From positions 1 to 64,000 of the forward strand of contig DXAH01000047.1 of assembly GCA_019117105.1 (NCBI GenBank): a stretch of 64,000 nt of DNA, in the 5' to 3' direction. Source of the stretch: Duodenibacillus intestinigallinarum. Its GTDB lineage: Bacteria; Pseudomonadota; Gammaproteobacteria; Burkholderiales; Burkholderiaceae_F. The position numbers and the translations under genes are program-made. The notes under the pieces are model-generated. The model was given only the letters and a program-made list of their open reading frames with translations. It was not told where the DNA came from and made no database searches. The first letter of the stretch is position 1. Each line of letters opens with the position of its first letter. Positions 1 to 9,225 of this stretch are shown here, piece after piece.

Positions 1-1
1 C

Positions 2-1114
2 ATCCCTGTGTTTGCCGTCAAGGGTGAAACGATCACCGATTACTGGAACTACACCCACAAGATCTTCGAATGGGACGACGGCGGCTACTCCAACATGATT
101 CTGGACGACGGCGGCGATGCCACGCTGCTGCTGCACCTCGGCACCAAGGCCGAAAGCGATCTATCCGTGCTCGACAAGCCTGAAAGCGAAGAAGAAGAAG
201 TACTCTTTGCCGCCATCCGCGCTCACCTGCAGAAAGATCCGCACTGGTACTCCAAGCGCCTGGCTCACATCAAGGGTGTGAGCGAAGAAACGACCACCGG
301 CGTGCATCGCCTCTATCAAATGGCCGCCAAAGGCGAACTCAAGATTCCCGCCATCAACGTCAACGACTCTGTGACAAAGAGCAAGTTCGACAACCTCTAC
401 GGCTGCCGCGAATCGCTTGTCGACGGCATCAAGCGCGCCACCGACGTGATGGTCGCGGGCAAGATCGCCGTGGTGTGCGGTTACGGTGACGTGGGTAAGG
501 GCTGCGCTCAGGCACTGCGTGCACTCTCAGCTCAGGTCTGGGTTACCGAAGTCGACCCGATCTGCGCCCTGCAGGCCGCCATGGAAGGCTACCGCGTCGT
601 CACGATGGAATGGGCCGCCGACAAGGCAGACATTTTTGTCACAGCCACCGGTAACTACCACGTGATCACGCACGATCATATGATTCGCATGAAGGATCAG
701 GCCATCGTCTGCAACATCGGCCATTTCGACAGCGAAATTGACGTCGCCTCCATGAAACAGTACAAGTGGGAAAACATCAAACCGCAGGTCGACCACATTG
801 AACTCCCCTCCGGCAACCGCATCATTCTTCTGGCCGAAGGCCGTCTCGTGAACCTCGGTTGCGCCACGGGTCACCCCTCGTACGTGATGTCGAGCTCCTT
901 TGCCAATCAGGTTCTCGCTCAGATCGAACTCTTCACCAACACGGACAAATATCCGGTGGGCGTCTACATCCTTCCGAAGATTCTCGACGAAAAAGTTGCC
1001 CGTCTGCAGCTCACCAAGCTCAACGCCGAACTTTCCGTTCTGACGCAGAAGCAGGCTGACTACATCGGCGTCAAGGTCGAAGGTCCCTACAAGAGCGAAA
1101 ACTATCGCTATTAA
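2..1114 (+). CDS. ahcY: Adenosylhomocysteinase, 5' end outside the window
   Basis: Cleaves S-adenosylhomocysteine to adenosine and homocysteine in the cytosol, removing the inhibitory by-product of SAM-dependent methylation. The frame is open from base 2, so the gene begins upstream. The visible part opens with IPVFAVKGET, a conserved stretch of the family; roughly the first 100 residues of a usual 465-480 are missing. The NAD-binding loop VCGYGDVGKGCA and the C-terminal Lys/Tyr tail ending KSENYRY, which reaches the partner subunit's NAD in the family, are both present. A terminator hairpin follows directly and lies inside the end of the convergent next gene. Confidence 0.97.
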   Translation: MPVFAVKGETITDYWNYTHKIFEWDDGGYSNMILDDGGDATLLLHLGTKAESDLSVLDKPESEEEEVLFAAIRAHLQKDPHWYSKRLAHIKGVSEETTTGVHRLYQMAAKGELKIPAINVNDSVTKSKFDNLYGCRESLVDGIKRATDVMVAGKIAVVCGYGDVGKGCAQALRALSAQVWVTEVDPICALQAAMEGYRVVTMEWAADKADIFVTATGNYHVITHDHMIRMKDQAIVCNIGHFDSEIDVASMKQYKWENIKPQVDHIELPSGNRIILLAEGRLVNLGCATGHPSYVMSSSFANQVLAQIELFTNTDKYPVGVYILPKILDEKVARLQLTKLNAELSVLTQKQADYIGVKVEGPYKSENYRY

Positions 1115-1117
1115 TCG

Positions 1118-1765
1118 TTAGGGTTGCATCAAACGGGCTGCATCCATCGTGTTGCGGCCCGTTTTCTTTTCCGCCGGACGCATCCCCGATTCCGTCAAGA
1201 TCCAATCCAACGGAATGTCAAAAATCTCCGGCACAAAATCTTCCGTCACCAGGCAATCAAACGCCACGGCTACCGTTACAAGCCCCGGCGTTTTTTGCCG
1301 CTCGGCGAGCCACCGATCAAAATAACCGCCGCCGTTACCCAAGCGAAATCCTTCCCGCGTCACACCCACGCATGGAACCAAAATCACCTCGGGATCGACA
1401 AGAATGTCCTCGACCGGCTCCTCAATGCCGTAGCATCCGATACGCACGCGTTCGGCGTCCCAGCGCGCGTAGTGCATGGTCTTGCTTCGACTGTCATCGA
1501 CCACCGGCACGCACAGGCAATGCTGCGGGGAACCGAGTTTCCAAGTCAAAAGCGGCTCCGTAAGATCCGGCTCGCTTTTTATCGGCCGATAAAACCCCAA
1601 TCGGGAAACCGCCCGCTCGGCGAGCCATTGCAACAGATGCGCCGAAAGGCTTTCCACCGCCGTCGGACATTCAACCTGTACGCGGCGGCGCTTCTCCAAC
1701 ATTAATTTTCGTAACGATTGTCGGGAGATCGCTTTGAAATCAGCGCTGTTATTTGCCGTTATCAT
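1118..1765 (-). CDS. fau: 5-formyltetrahydrofolate cyclo-ligase
   Basis: Converts 5-formyl-THF to 5,10-methenyl-THF using ATP, returning a storage folate to one-carbon metabolism. The family signature GNGGGYFDRWLA is present in the C-terminal half, and an N-terminal Lys/Arg-rich segment (LMLEKRRRV) fits the ATP and folate-polyglutamate site. The length of 215 aa is slightly above the usual 180-200, so the true start may be a little downstream. It is convergent with ahcY with only three bases between the stops; both serve one-carbon metabolism. Confidence 0.9.
   Translation of the reverse strand: MITANNSADFKAISRQSLRKLMLEKRRRVQVECPTAVESLSAHLLQWLAERAVSRLGFYRPIKSEPDLTEPLLTWKLGSPQHCLCVPVVDDSRSKTMHYARWDAERVRIGCYGIEEPVEDILVDPEVILVPCVGVTREGFRLGNGGGYFDRWLAERQKTPGLVTVAVAFDCLVTEDFVPEIFDIPLDWILTESGMRPAEKKTGRNTMDAARLMQP
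1131..1168 (+). terminator. Terminator after ahcY, inside the 3' end of the convergent gene
   Basis: AAACGGGC (1131-1138) pairs with GCCCGTTT (1157-1164), followed by a T-rich run. It lies within the last codons of the minus-strand cyclo-ligase gene, so the coding sequence doubles as a terminator. Confidence 0.7.
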
Positions 1766-1829
1766 GGTGCTATGGGTGTGAGCTTGTCCGACTCATGGAC
1801 ACGCGCCTTTTTTCTTGTGGTTTTTTCCG

Positions 1830-4502
1830 ATGCCATTTGCCGCTACAGTCTATTCGCTTTTGCTCGCCTCTTCGGCCGTCACGACGCCAGCTATCGAAGA
1901 GCTAACCGCCATTCGTCAACGGGAGCTCACCGAAGAGGAAATTGCCGCGCAGATCGAAGAAAGCCGCATTGAACGCATCGAATCGCAGTTTGACGGCCGC
2001 GAGTTGCCGCAGGAAATCGAAGCTGCCGCTCAGGCCGAAACGCCGAGCGGTGCGGCACCCGCGTCGCAAACCGTGCGTGAAACCGTTTCCGAGCCTGTCT
2101 ACCCAACCGAAATTCAGCCCTCTGCCGTCGTTGCAGAACCGACCGCCGTCTCGCCTCAGCCTGTCGGGGGCATTCGCGAAACAACCGTCACCGAATCGGC
2201 CGACGGCATTCGAGAAACCGCCATCACGGTTTCCGGACAGCCTCTGACACCGCCCACTCCCATTACGCCTGCCGCAGCCGAAGCCGCCTCCGAACCTGTC
2301 GTGGCGGAAAAGACCGAGCCGGTGGAAACCCTCAAGATCGATCCGAGCGTCGCCGTCGTTGTCACGGGCGAAACTGTGCCCGCATCCCCGCTGACGCCAG
2401 GCACAACTGCTACATCCGAAACCGCTCAGGTTGCGTCCTATTCTCCCGCTCCAGTCGTCCCGCAGCAGGGCTTTGTTATTGAACCTGTTTCCAAGGCCGA
2501 CTACACGCTCGTTCCGCCCGCAACGCTTTCGAGCAACCTTCTTCCCGCGCACTTCGGCGAAGAACTCGAAGGCGACGAAGACATTTTGGCTGCCCGGAAG
2601 GCCGCGCAGAAAAACGACGTTGCTCAATTGAAGACCCTGGCAGCACGCGTCAAGAATCATCCACTGGGCGGCTATGTCGAACTTTGGGAAATCAACGCCC
2701 AAGCCGAGCAGGATCTCAAAAAAAACAGGAAGCTCACGGCCGCCGTCGAAAAGCGCTACGCACGCTTTATCGAAATGCATGAGTCGGAATATCTTGCCGA
2801 ACGCGCCCGCACGGATTGGCTGCGCTATGCCGCTCAAGCCAACGATGCCAAGCGCTTTGCCGCCCTTTATCCGAAACTCAAGTGGAATCGAGAAGAGCGC
2901 GACATCCTGTGCATGCGCCAAACGTTTGCGCTCGGAAGCGGCAAACCCTCCGCGCAGGCACTTGCACAAGCCAAGAGTCTGCTGTTGCGCACCACGGCAC
3001 CGCAAATTGACGCGTGCAAGAAACTTGCCACCAGAACACTTGAGGCCGACCGCAGTTGGACGTGGCAGTACCTGTTGATTTTGCTGCAGAAAAAGCGCTA
3101 CACGCTGGCTACGCAGTTGGTCAAGGAAACGCCTGCCAAATACCTACCGGTTAACAAGAAAGAGCTTTCGCAGATTCTGACCAATCCGTCGCGCTGGCTG
3201 CAGCGCAACCGCAAGGTGCTCAAGAAAAAACCCGTTCGCCTTTTGATCGCCGCTTCGCTTCGCATCGTACAGAAAGACATCGGCGCAGCTGTCACGATCG
3301 CACACGCCACCGACGGACGCATCAATTCCTCCACCAAGGCGCTCTTGTGGGGGCGTATCGGTTATGAAGCGGCTGTGGATCAGGATGCCGCAAGTCTGCG
3401 TTACTACAAGCTTGCCGGCGAAGGATTGAAATCGGCCGCCTCCTCGAAGCTGATCGTCAACGGCGCCACGGTACTGGTCTGGCAGGCTCGCGCCGCATTG
3501 CGCAACGGCACGCCTCAAGAGGTGCTGTCCGCGATTTCTCAGCTTTCTCCCTCCGTGAAAAAAGTCGACAACTGGACGTATTGGCGGGCTCGCATGCTCG
3601 CGGCCGTCGGCAAGAAAGCGCAGGCCGACAAATTGATGCAAAGCCTCGTGCGCGGCTATGAGTTCTACAACCTTCTGGCCGCAGACTTCCTCGGGAAACC
3701 TTATTACAAAGGTCCCGAAAGCATGAAGCCCGAGCCCTCAAAGGAAAGTTTTGCCAAGTTTTCCAAGAATCCTTCCGTCCAACGCGCGGTGCGCTTTTAC
3801 GCGCTGGGCCTACCCTACGAGGGTCATCGCGAATGGAACTGGGCCCTGATCGGCATGAAGAATCGCGAACGCTTAGAAATTGCGGAATACGCAGGCGCTC
3901 TCGGGCTGGAGCATCGCCGCATCAACACAGCCGCCAGCACCGGCCGGGCTGCCGCCTTCAACCAGCTCTACCCGAAGCCTTTTGCCGACAAGATCAATCG
4001 GGCTGCCGACGAAGCACAGCTACCGCAAAATCTGGTCTTCGGCCTTATTCGTCAAGAGTCGCGCTTTATCAGCCTGGCACTCAGTTCCGCGGGCGCGCGC
4101 GGCTTGATGCAGGTCATGCCATCAACGGCCCGCTGGGTCGCCAAGCAGACGGGACTTAAAGGTTATAGCAACAGCAAAATCTCCGATATCGACACCAATC
4201 TGTTTCTAGGAACGCAGTATCTGCGCCTCGTCAGAGAGAACGTGAGCCCCAATGTGACGCTTGCTACCGCAAGCTACAACGCAGGCCCATCCAAAGCCGC
4301 CGCTTGGCGCTCAACGCTCACCAAGGAAGTCGAAGGAGCGCTTTTTGCCGAAACGATTCCCTATTCGGAAACCCGTGACTACGTGATGCGCGTTACCGCC
4401 AACACCGTGCAGTATTCCCGCTACACGAACGATCCGATCCATCTTACGGATCTGCTCGGACGCATCGAGCCCGTACCTCTTTCCGGAAACATCATTCCCT
4501 AA
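1830..4502 (+). CDS. slt: Soluble lytic murein transglycosylase with long Pro/Ala-rich linker
   Basis: Periplasmic enzyme that cleaves peptidoglycan with 1,6-anhydro-MurNAc formation. I place the start at the ATG at 1830, not the TTG five codons upstream, because it begins a plausible signal peptide (short hydrophobic core ending near Thr-Pro-Ala). Residues of about 25 to 235 form a low-complexity Pro/Ala/Thr/Val/Glu region with an imperfect internal repeat (GIRETTVTES, GIRETAITVS). A helical superhelical domain follows, then a C-terminal SLT domain with catalytic Glu in LIRQESRF and the motifs GARGLMQVMPSTA and ASYNAGP. At about 890 aa it is much longer than the ~645 aa E. coli Slt70, the excess being the linker. 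Confidence 0.92.
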   Translation: MPFAATVYSLLLASSAVTTPAIEELTAIRQRELTEEEIAAQIEESRIERIESQFDGRELPQEIEAAAQAETPSGAAPASQTVRETVSEPVYPTEIQPSAVVAEPTAVSPQPVGGIRETTVTESADGIRETAITVSGQPLTPPTPITPAAAEAASEPVVAEKTEPVETLKIDPSVAVVVTGETVPASPLTPGTTATSETAQVASYSPAPVVPQQGFVIEPVSKADYTLVPPATLSSNLLPAHFGEELEGDEDILAARKAAQKNDVAQLKTLAARVKNHPLGGYVELWEINAQAEQDLKKNRKLTAAVEKRYARFIEMHESEYLAERARTDWLRYAAQANDAKRFAALYPKLKWNREERDILCMRQTFALGSGKPSAQALAQAKSLLLRTTAPQIDACKKLATRTLEADRSWTWQYLLILLQKKRYTLATQLVKETPAKYLPVNKKELSQILTNPSRWLQRNRKVLKKKPVRLLIAASLRIVQKDIGAAVTIAHATDGRINSSTKALLWGRIGYEAAVDQDAASLRYYKLAGEGLKSAASSKLIVNGATVLVWQARAALRNGTPQEVLSAISQLSPSVKKVDNWTYWRARMLAAVGKKAQADKLMQSLVRGYEFYNLLAADFLGKPYYKGPESMKPEPSKESFAKFSKNPSVQRAVRFYALGLPYEGHREWNWALIGMKNRERLEIAEYAGALGLEHRRINTAASTGRAAAFNQLYPKPFADKINRAADEAQLPQNLVFGLIRQESRFISLALSSAGARGLMQVMPSTARWVAKQTGLKGYSNSKISDIDTNLFLGTQYLRLVRENVSPNVTLATASYNAGPSKAAAWRSTLTKEVEGALFAETIPYSETRDYVMRVTANTVQYSRYTNDPIHLTDLLGRIEPVPLSGNIIP

Positions 4503-4538
4503 GTACGGCACACGGTTTTCTCACCACTTGAGGTCAGT

Positions 4539-5468
4539 ATGTCACTTTGCCAATCCATCACCGAAACCATCGGGCGCACGCCGCTTCTGGAACTCAAAGG
4601 ACTTGAAAAAGAGCTCGGCTTGACCGCCCAGATTTTCGCCAAGCTCGAATGCTTCAACCCCGGCGGCAGCATCAAGGACCGTGCGGCACTCTCCATGATC
4701 AAGACGGCTCAGGCCGAAGGAAAACTCCTGCCGGGCGGCCTCATCGTGGAGCCGACCAGCGGCAACACCGGCATCGGTCTTGCGCTGGTGGCACGAGCCT
4801 TGGGTTTTCGCACCGTTCTTACCATGCCCGAATCAATGAGCGTGGAGCGCCGCATGCTGCTCAAAACTTACGGCGCAGAAATCGTGCTTACGCCGGCCTC
4901 GCTCGGTATGAGCGGAGCCGTCGACAAAGCCAAGGAAATCGTTGCCTCCACGCCGGGTGCCTTCATGCCCAACCAATTTGACAATGCCGCCAACGCCAAG
5001 GCGCACTACGAGACCACCGGACCCGAAATCTGGGACGATATGCAAGGACGCATCGACGCGTTTGTCAGCGCCGTCGGGTCGGGTGGAACGATCACGGGCA
5101 CCGGCCAATTCCTGCGACGCTGCGATCCCGGCATTCGCGTCGTCGCGGTCGAACCCAAGGGCTCACCCGTCCTGTCCGGCGGTAAAGCCGGTCCGCACAA
5201 AATCCAAGGTATCGGCGCAGGGTTTGTTCCGGGAACACTCGATACGTCGGTCTACCATGAAGTCATGCAAGTCGGCAATGAAGAGGCGGCGGCAATGACG
5301 CGTCTGGTTCTTAAAACCGACGGCGTTTTCGTAGGCATCAGTTCGGGCAGCGCTCTTGAGGCTGCCGTTCGTTTGGCCCGCAAACCGCCCTATGATCATG
5401 GACGCATCGTCGTCATTTTTCCCGACTCGGGCGAGCGTTATCTCTCAACTGGGCTTTTCAGCGAATAA
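4539..5468 (+). CDS. cysK: Cysteine synthase A
   Basis: PLP enzyme that makes L-cysteine from O-acetylserine and sulfide. The PLP lysine lies in NPGGSIKDR, the substrate loop in PTSGNTGIGLAL, the PLP phosphate-binding glycines in GSGGTITGTG, and the cofactor-N1 serine region in FPDSGERYLST at the C-terminus. At 309 aa it matches the CysK family better than CysM, since the substrate loop and the GIGAGFVPG segment are CysK-like. It starts 36 bases after the transglycosylase with no terminator, so cotranscription is possible. Confidence 0.95.
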   Translation: MSLCQSITETIGRTPLLELKGLEKELGLTAQIFAKLECFNPGGSIKDRAALSMIKTAQAEGKLLPGGLIVEPTSGNTGIGLALVARALGFRTVLTMPESMSVERRMLLKTYGAEIVLTPASLGMSGAVDKAKEIVASTPGAFMPNQFDNAANAKAHYETTGPEIWDDMQGRIDAFVSAVGSGGTITGTGQFLRRCDPGIRVVAVEPKGSPVLSGGKAGPHKIQGIGAGFVPGTLDTSVYHEVMQVGNEEAAAMTRLVLKTDGVFVGISSGSALEAAVRLARKPPYDHGRIVVIFPDSGERYLSTGLFSE

Positions 5469-5599
5469 CTTCGTTCAAAATCAACGAAAAAAGGGCTTAT
5501 CGCCGCCAACTAGCTCTGCGCTAAAATTTTTGCGCAGCTTGCTCCGAAAGATACGGAGCCGCCAATTGCGGCACTCCGCCTTGCTTTATCAGATTGAAG

Positions 5600-7471
5600 A
5601 TGTCGAATCAGAGAACCGTTGACAATTCCGCGCAGCGTCTTGCAGCTCTGAAGCAATGCACCACGCTTGATCAATTCGTTCCCCTGCGGGCTTCGCTCAC
5701 GGGCGGCGAAATTGCCCTGAAGCAGTTTGACCGTACGACCAACACCTGGGAACCGCTCAGCTACCTGGAACTCAATGACCGCATCGTCGAATGGCGCAAG
5801 GCGCTCGCCGGTCTCGGCTTGACGCGCGGCGCCCGTGTGAGCATTCTGCTCAACAATTCCGTCGATCACGTACTCGCCGACCAGGCAGTGCTCGCAAACG
5901 CAATGATCCCCGTACCGTTGCACGCCATCGACACGCCAGGATCGTTGTCCTTCATCCTCGGAGACAGCGGTGCAGAATGTCTGATCACAAATAAATACGA
6001 ACGATGGCTTGCCATTGAAGCCGTCCGAGAAAAACTGCCCGCTCTTAAGACAGTCATCCTCACCGATGAGGTAACACCCGCCAAACAAAAGCGCGGCGGC
6101 CCCAAGATTTACGGTGTTGATGACTTTCTGGCACTGGGACACGGCGTTGATCAGTTGCCCGAGGGTCCCGCCCCCGAGGATCTGGCCGCCATCGTCTACA
6201 CGTCCGGCACCACCGGCAAGCCCAAGGGCGTCATGCTCACGCACAACAATGTCGTCTCCAACGTAATTGCCACACTCGAACACATAGCTCCGGCGCCGCA
6301 GCCGGGCTACGTCTTTCTGTCGTTCCTGCCGCTTTCGCACACATTTGAACGTACGGCGGGCTACTACCTGCCACTCGGCATGGGTTGCACCATCGTCTTC
6401 AATCGTTCGATCATGCTGTTGAGCGAAGACTTCCGCATAGTGCATCCCGACGTTCTTATTTCGGTGCCTCGCATCTACGAGCGCATTTACGCCCGCATTC
6501 TGGATCGTCTGGGCAAGCAATCGGCCATCGCCCGCGCGCTCTTTAACACCTGCGTTGATGTGGGCTGGCGCCGGTTCTGCAAAGCCAACCGTCTGCCCGT
6601 GACTGCGACTTCCCTGTCCTGGCTTGATCCGATCGTGTGGCCGATTCTCAAGCATCTGGTGGCCAACAAGGTCGCACTGCAGTTCGGCGGCAAGCTCAAG
6701 GTCGCCATCGCTGGCGGCGCCGCACTCAACCACAAGGTTGCCCGCATGTTCTGCGGTCTGGGAATCCCTCCGATTCAGGGTTACGGCATGACCGAGGCTT
6801 CGCCCATCATCGCCGGCAATTCACTTACGCTCAATCAGCCCGACACCGTCGGCCGCACCTTCCCGAACGTAGAGCTGCGCCTGGCGCCGGATACCAATGA
6901 AATCCAGATTCGCGCGCCTTCCGTCATGAAGGGCTACTGGAACCGTCCGGAAGACACCGCCAGAGTCCTCTCGCCCGACGGATGGCTCTCCACGGGCGAC
7001 GTCGGCGAATTTAACGAAGAGGGTCTGCTGCGCATTCGCGGCCGCATCAAGGAAATCATCGTAACGAGTACCGGAGAAAAGGTGCCGCCCGTTGATTTGG
7101 AACTCGCGCTCGAAACGGATCCGCTCTTTGCGCAGACTTTCGTTGTGGGTGAAGCGCGTCCCTTCATTTCCTTCGTAGCCGTTCTAAACCCCGAAGAATG
7201 GAAGAAGCTTGCCGCCAAACTCGGCGTCGACCCCAACGACAAACTGGCGCTGCAAAGCAACGCCGTGCGTTCGGCTATTTTGAAGCGCGCACGCGCGGCA
7301 GCAGCAGGCTTTCCGCACTATGCGCTACCGCGCAATGTGGTGCTCACGCTTGAGCCGTGGACCATCGACAACGGTTTGCTCACCCCGACGCTCAAGCTCA
7401 AGCGCAAGCCGCTTAACGAGCTTTTTGCCGCTCAAATTGAAGAAATGTACCTCTCGCACGCCCGCGCTTAA
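5600..7471 (+). CDS. Long-chain fatty acid--CoA ligase (AMP-binding)
   Basis: Activates fatty acids to acyl-CoA through an acyl-adenylate. It carries the ANL-superfamily P-loop YTSGTTGKPKGVMLTH, the A5 motif GYGMTEASPI, and the A7/A8 motifs STGDVGEF and GRIKEIIVTSTGEKV. The length of 623 aa and the sequence order match long-chain synthetases of the FadD15/AasS kind, which can serve lipid recycling as well as beta-oxidation. I choose the ATG at 5600; a TTG two codons earlier is less likely. No beta-oxidation genes lie nearby, so the physiological substrate is open. A terminator follows. Confidence 0.9.
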   Translation: MSNQRTVDNSAQRLAALKQCTTLDQFVPLRASLTGGEIALKQFDRTTNTWEPLSYLELNDRIVEWRKALAGLGLTRGARVSILLNNSVDHVLADQAVLANAMIPVPLHAIDTPGSLSFILGDSGAECLITNKYERWLAIEAVREKLPALKTVILTDEVTPAKQKRGGPKIYGVDDFLALGHGVDQLPEGPAPEDLAAIVYTSGTTGKPKGVMLTHNNVVSNVIATLEHIAPAPQPGYVFLSFLPLSHTFERTAGYYLPLGMGCTIVFNRSIMLLSEDFRIVHPDVLISVPRIYERIYARILDRLGKQSAIARALFNTCVDVGWRRFCKANRLPVTATSLSWLDPIVWPILKHLVANKVALQFGGKLKVAIAGGAALNHKVARMFCGLGIPPIQGYGMTEASPIIAGNSLTLNQPDTVGRTFPNVELRLAPDTNEIQIRAPSVMKGYWNRPEDTARVLSPDGWLSTGDVGEFNEEGLLRIRGRIKEIIVTSTGEKVPPVDLELALETDPLFAQTFVVGEARPFISFVAVLNPEEWKKLAAKLGVDPNDKLALQSNAVRSAILKRARAAAAGFPHYALPRNVVLTLEPWTIDNGLLTPTLKLKRKPLNELFAAQIEEMYLSHARA

Positions 7472-7525
7472 GGTTTAGCCGTGCCGTTTATCCGTACAAT
7501 TGCTTCGACCTAACCTTTAGCTTTC

Positions 7526-7559
7526 CGGCTGCATGACACATCTCGTGCAGCCGTCTTTT
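7526..7559 (+). terminator. Terminator after the acyl-CoA ligase gene
   Basis: CGGCTGCA (7526-7533) pairs with TGCAGCCG (7546-7553), followed by a T-rich stretch. Confidence 0.75.
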
Positions 7560-7575
7560 CTGCTTTTTTAGATTT

Positions 7576-8886
7576 ATGACTGAACAGCCTCAGGTTCGCA
7601 TCGGCAAGTTGATGCCCAACTGGATGATCAATCTCACCGACCGAATCATGCAGTACTACATCGACCGCTACCTCAACTGCGATCCCGTCGTTCTCGACCG
7701 ACCGCCGGAACCGCAGCCCGGTCACCAGTACCTGCTTTACGCCCATATTCCGTTCTGCAAGACGCTTTGCTCATACTGCACATTCCATCGTTTCCTCTTC
7801 AAGGAACACAAGGCGCGCGAATACTTCATCAATCTGCGCAAGGAAATGGACTACGTGAAGGCGCTCGGCTACGACTTCACGAGCATGTACATCGGCGGGG
7901 GCACGACGACAATTCTCGAAGACGAACTCATTCGCACGATCGAACACGCTCGCACGCTTTTCCCCGGCATCAAGGAAGTGTCGTGCGAAACCGACCCGCT
8001 TCAGATCGCCACGCCCACGTTCCGCAATCTCAAGGGGCTCGTAGACCGCATGAGCATCGGTGTGCAAAGCTTCAATGACGACATCCTCAAGATGACCGAA
8101 CGCTATGACAAGTTCGGCTCCGGCGCTCTCATTTACGAACGTCTGCAGGAAGCACTCGAGCTTTTTCCGACGACCAATGTGGACATGATCTTCGGTTTCC
8201 GCGGCCAGAATCTTGAAATGCTTCAGCGTGACATGGATCTGCTCGTGGAGCTCAATCCCCGTCAGATCACGACCTATCCGTTGATGGTGACAAGCCAGAC
8301 CCGCAAAAGCGTCAAACAGACGATTGCCGCCAAGGGCATCGAACTTGCTGACCAGTACGCCGTAATCATGAACACGCTCGGCAACCACTACCGACAGCTC
8401 ACGAGCTGGACGTTCGGACGCACTCACGATGAAGGCTTCGATGAGTACGTGGTTGATCACGACGAATATCTGGGCGTGGGCTCCGGCGCCTTCTCGTTCC
8501 TGGGCAGTAGCCTGTACGTCAACACCTTCAGTCTGCGCCGATACAACGAGCGTATCAAGGCCGGCATGACCGGCGTGGAACGCCGCCGCAACTTCGACAA
8601 ACACGCAGTCTTGCAGTACCGCCTGCTTTTGGGCCTCTTCTCGGCGCGTCTGTCGCGCAAGTATTTCCGAGAAGTACATGGCGTTGATCTCGACAAAGCT
8701 CTTTTCAAGGAAATGCTTGGACTTCGCATCGCAGGGGCCGTCAAGGACAACCCCGAAGATCCAGACAATCTGATCGTGACCGATGCGGGCAAGTTCCTTG
8801 GTTTGGTGATGATGAAAGCCTTCTATTCGGGCATGGATAACGTCCGCGCCGAACTCAGAAAACCGCTTCGCGACATCGACTGCTGA
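7576..8886 (+). CDS. HemN/HemW-like radical SAM protein
   Basis: Radical SAM protein of the oxygen-independent coproporphyrinogen III oxidase family, 436 aa. The cluster motif CKTLCSYCTF (CxxxCxxC followed by an aromatic) is at about residues 63-72, followed by the SAM-binding glycines YIGGGTT and by SIGVQSFND, both typical of HemN and HemW. It lacks the fourth Cys of true HemN (CxxxCxxCxC), so authentic coproporphyrinogen decarboxylation is doubtful; heme trafficking (HemW), heme degradation (HutW/ChuW) or another reaction are alternatives. It stands just upstream of the hydrogenase genes but is separated by its own terminator and a 0.6 kb gap. It is not HydG, which is ThiH-like. Confidence 0.8.
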   Translation: MTEQPQVRIGKLMPNWMINLTDRIMQYYIDRYLNCDPVVLDRPPEPQPGHQYLLYAHIPFCKTLCSYCTFHRFLFKEHKAREYFINLRKEMDYVKALGYDFTSMYIGGGTTTILEDELIRTIEHARTLFPGIKEVSCETDPLQIATPTFRNLKGLVDRMSIGVQSFNDDILKMTERYDKFGSGALIYERLQEALELFPTTNVDMIFGFRGQNLEMLQRDMDLLVELNPRQITTYPLMVTSQTRKSVKQTIAAKGIELADQYAVIMNTLGNHYRQLTSWTFGRTHDEGFDEYVVDHDEYLGVGSGAFSFLGSSLYVNTFSLRRYNERIKAGMTGVERRRNFDKHAVLQYRLLLGLFSARLSRKYFREVHGVDLDKALFKEMLGLRIAGAVKDNPEDPDNLIVTDAGKFLGLVMMKAFYSGMDNVRAELRKPLRDIDC

Positions 8887-8906
8887 TTGTTCGCAACGCG
8901 CACTGC

Positions 8907-8935
8907 GGCCGCCTCTTTCGGGCGGCCTTTTTTTT
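8907..8935 (+). terminator. Terminator after the HemN-like gene
   Basis: GGCCGCC (8907-8913) pairs perfectly with GGCGGCC (8921-8927), loop of 7, then eight T residues. A strong intrinsic terminator that isolates this gene from the hydrogenase operon. Confidence 0.9.
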
Positions 8936-9002
8936 CGTTCGGACTCATACAAAAGCGGCGGTTCGATCTTCACCTCTTTCGCCGTGAGACTTTGCACCAC
9001 TT

Positions 9003-9016
9003 TTGACTTAAATCAA
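9003..9016. promoter_or_regulatory. FNR-like box 1 upstream of hydA
   Basis: TTGAC-TTAA-ATCAA departs from the FNR consensus TTGAT-N4-ATCAA at one base. It lies 0.54 kb before hydA in an A+T-rich gap, consistent with anaerobic activation of the hydrogenase operon, though it is far for a simple class I/II activator position. Confidence 0.6.
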
Positions 9017-9046
9017 ACTTTTGCTACGCCACGACAAAATAAACCG

Positions 9047-9093
9047 ATTGCTACTTCTGCCTTAGCTCAATCTACCTCTTTTTAAGTAGCAAT
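9047..9093. repeat. 10-bp perfect inverted repeat between the FNR-like boxes
   Basis: ATTGCTACTT (9047-9056) and AAGTAGCAAT (9084-9093) are exact reverse complements separated by 27 bases. It could be a binding site for a dimeric or looping regulator, or a weak hairpin. No gene lies here. Confidence 0.55.
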
Positions 9094-9211
9094 TTGCGAG
9101 AGTCTTTCATTGTTTCCTTCGAAGCCATAGGAAAAACTTTCACAAATCAAATGTCATCCTTTTGTTTTTAAAGCATTTTTTCTTTTCTATTTATTTCAGT
9201 TCGCAAGTAAT

Positions 9212-9225
9212 TTGCGCTAAATCAA
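9212..9225. promoter_or_regulatory. FNR-like box 2 (half-degenerate) upstream of hydA
   Basis: TTGCG-CTAA-ATCAA keeps one perfect FNR half site. The 13-mer TAAATCAAACTTT around it (9218-9230) is an exact copy of the one at box 1 (9009-9021), which supports a shared binding protein. Confidence 0.45.

Noticed and set aside
1902..3005. Long minus-strand open frame opposite the transglycosylase
   Set aside because: Shadow of the true gene: its Gly/Arg/Phe-rich translation reflects codon bias of the opposite strand, and it has no domain.
7576..8886. HydG candidate
   Set aside because: The CKTLCSYCTF motif and surrounding HemN/HemW signatures differ from HydG, which is ThiH-like with a C-terminal Cys motif.
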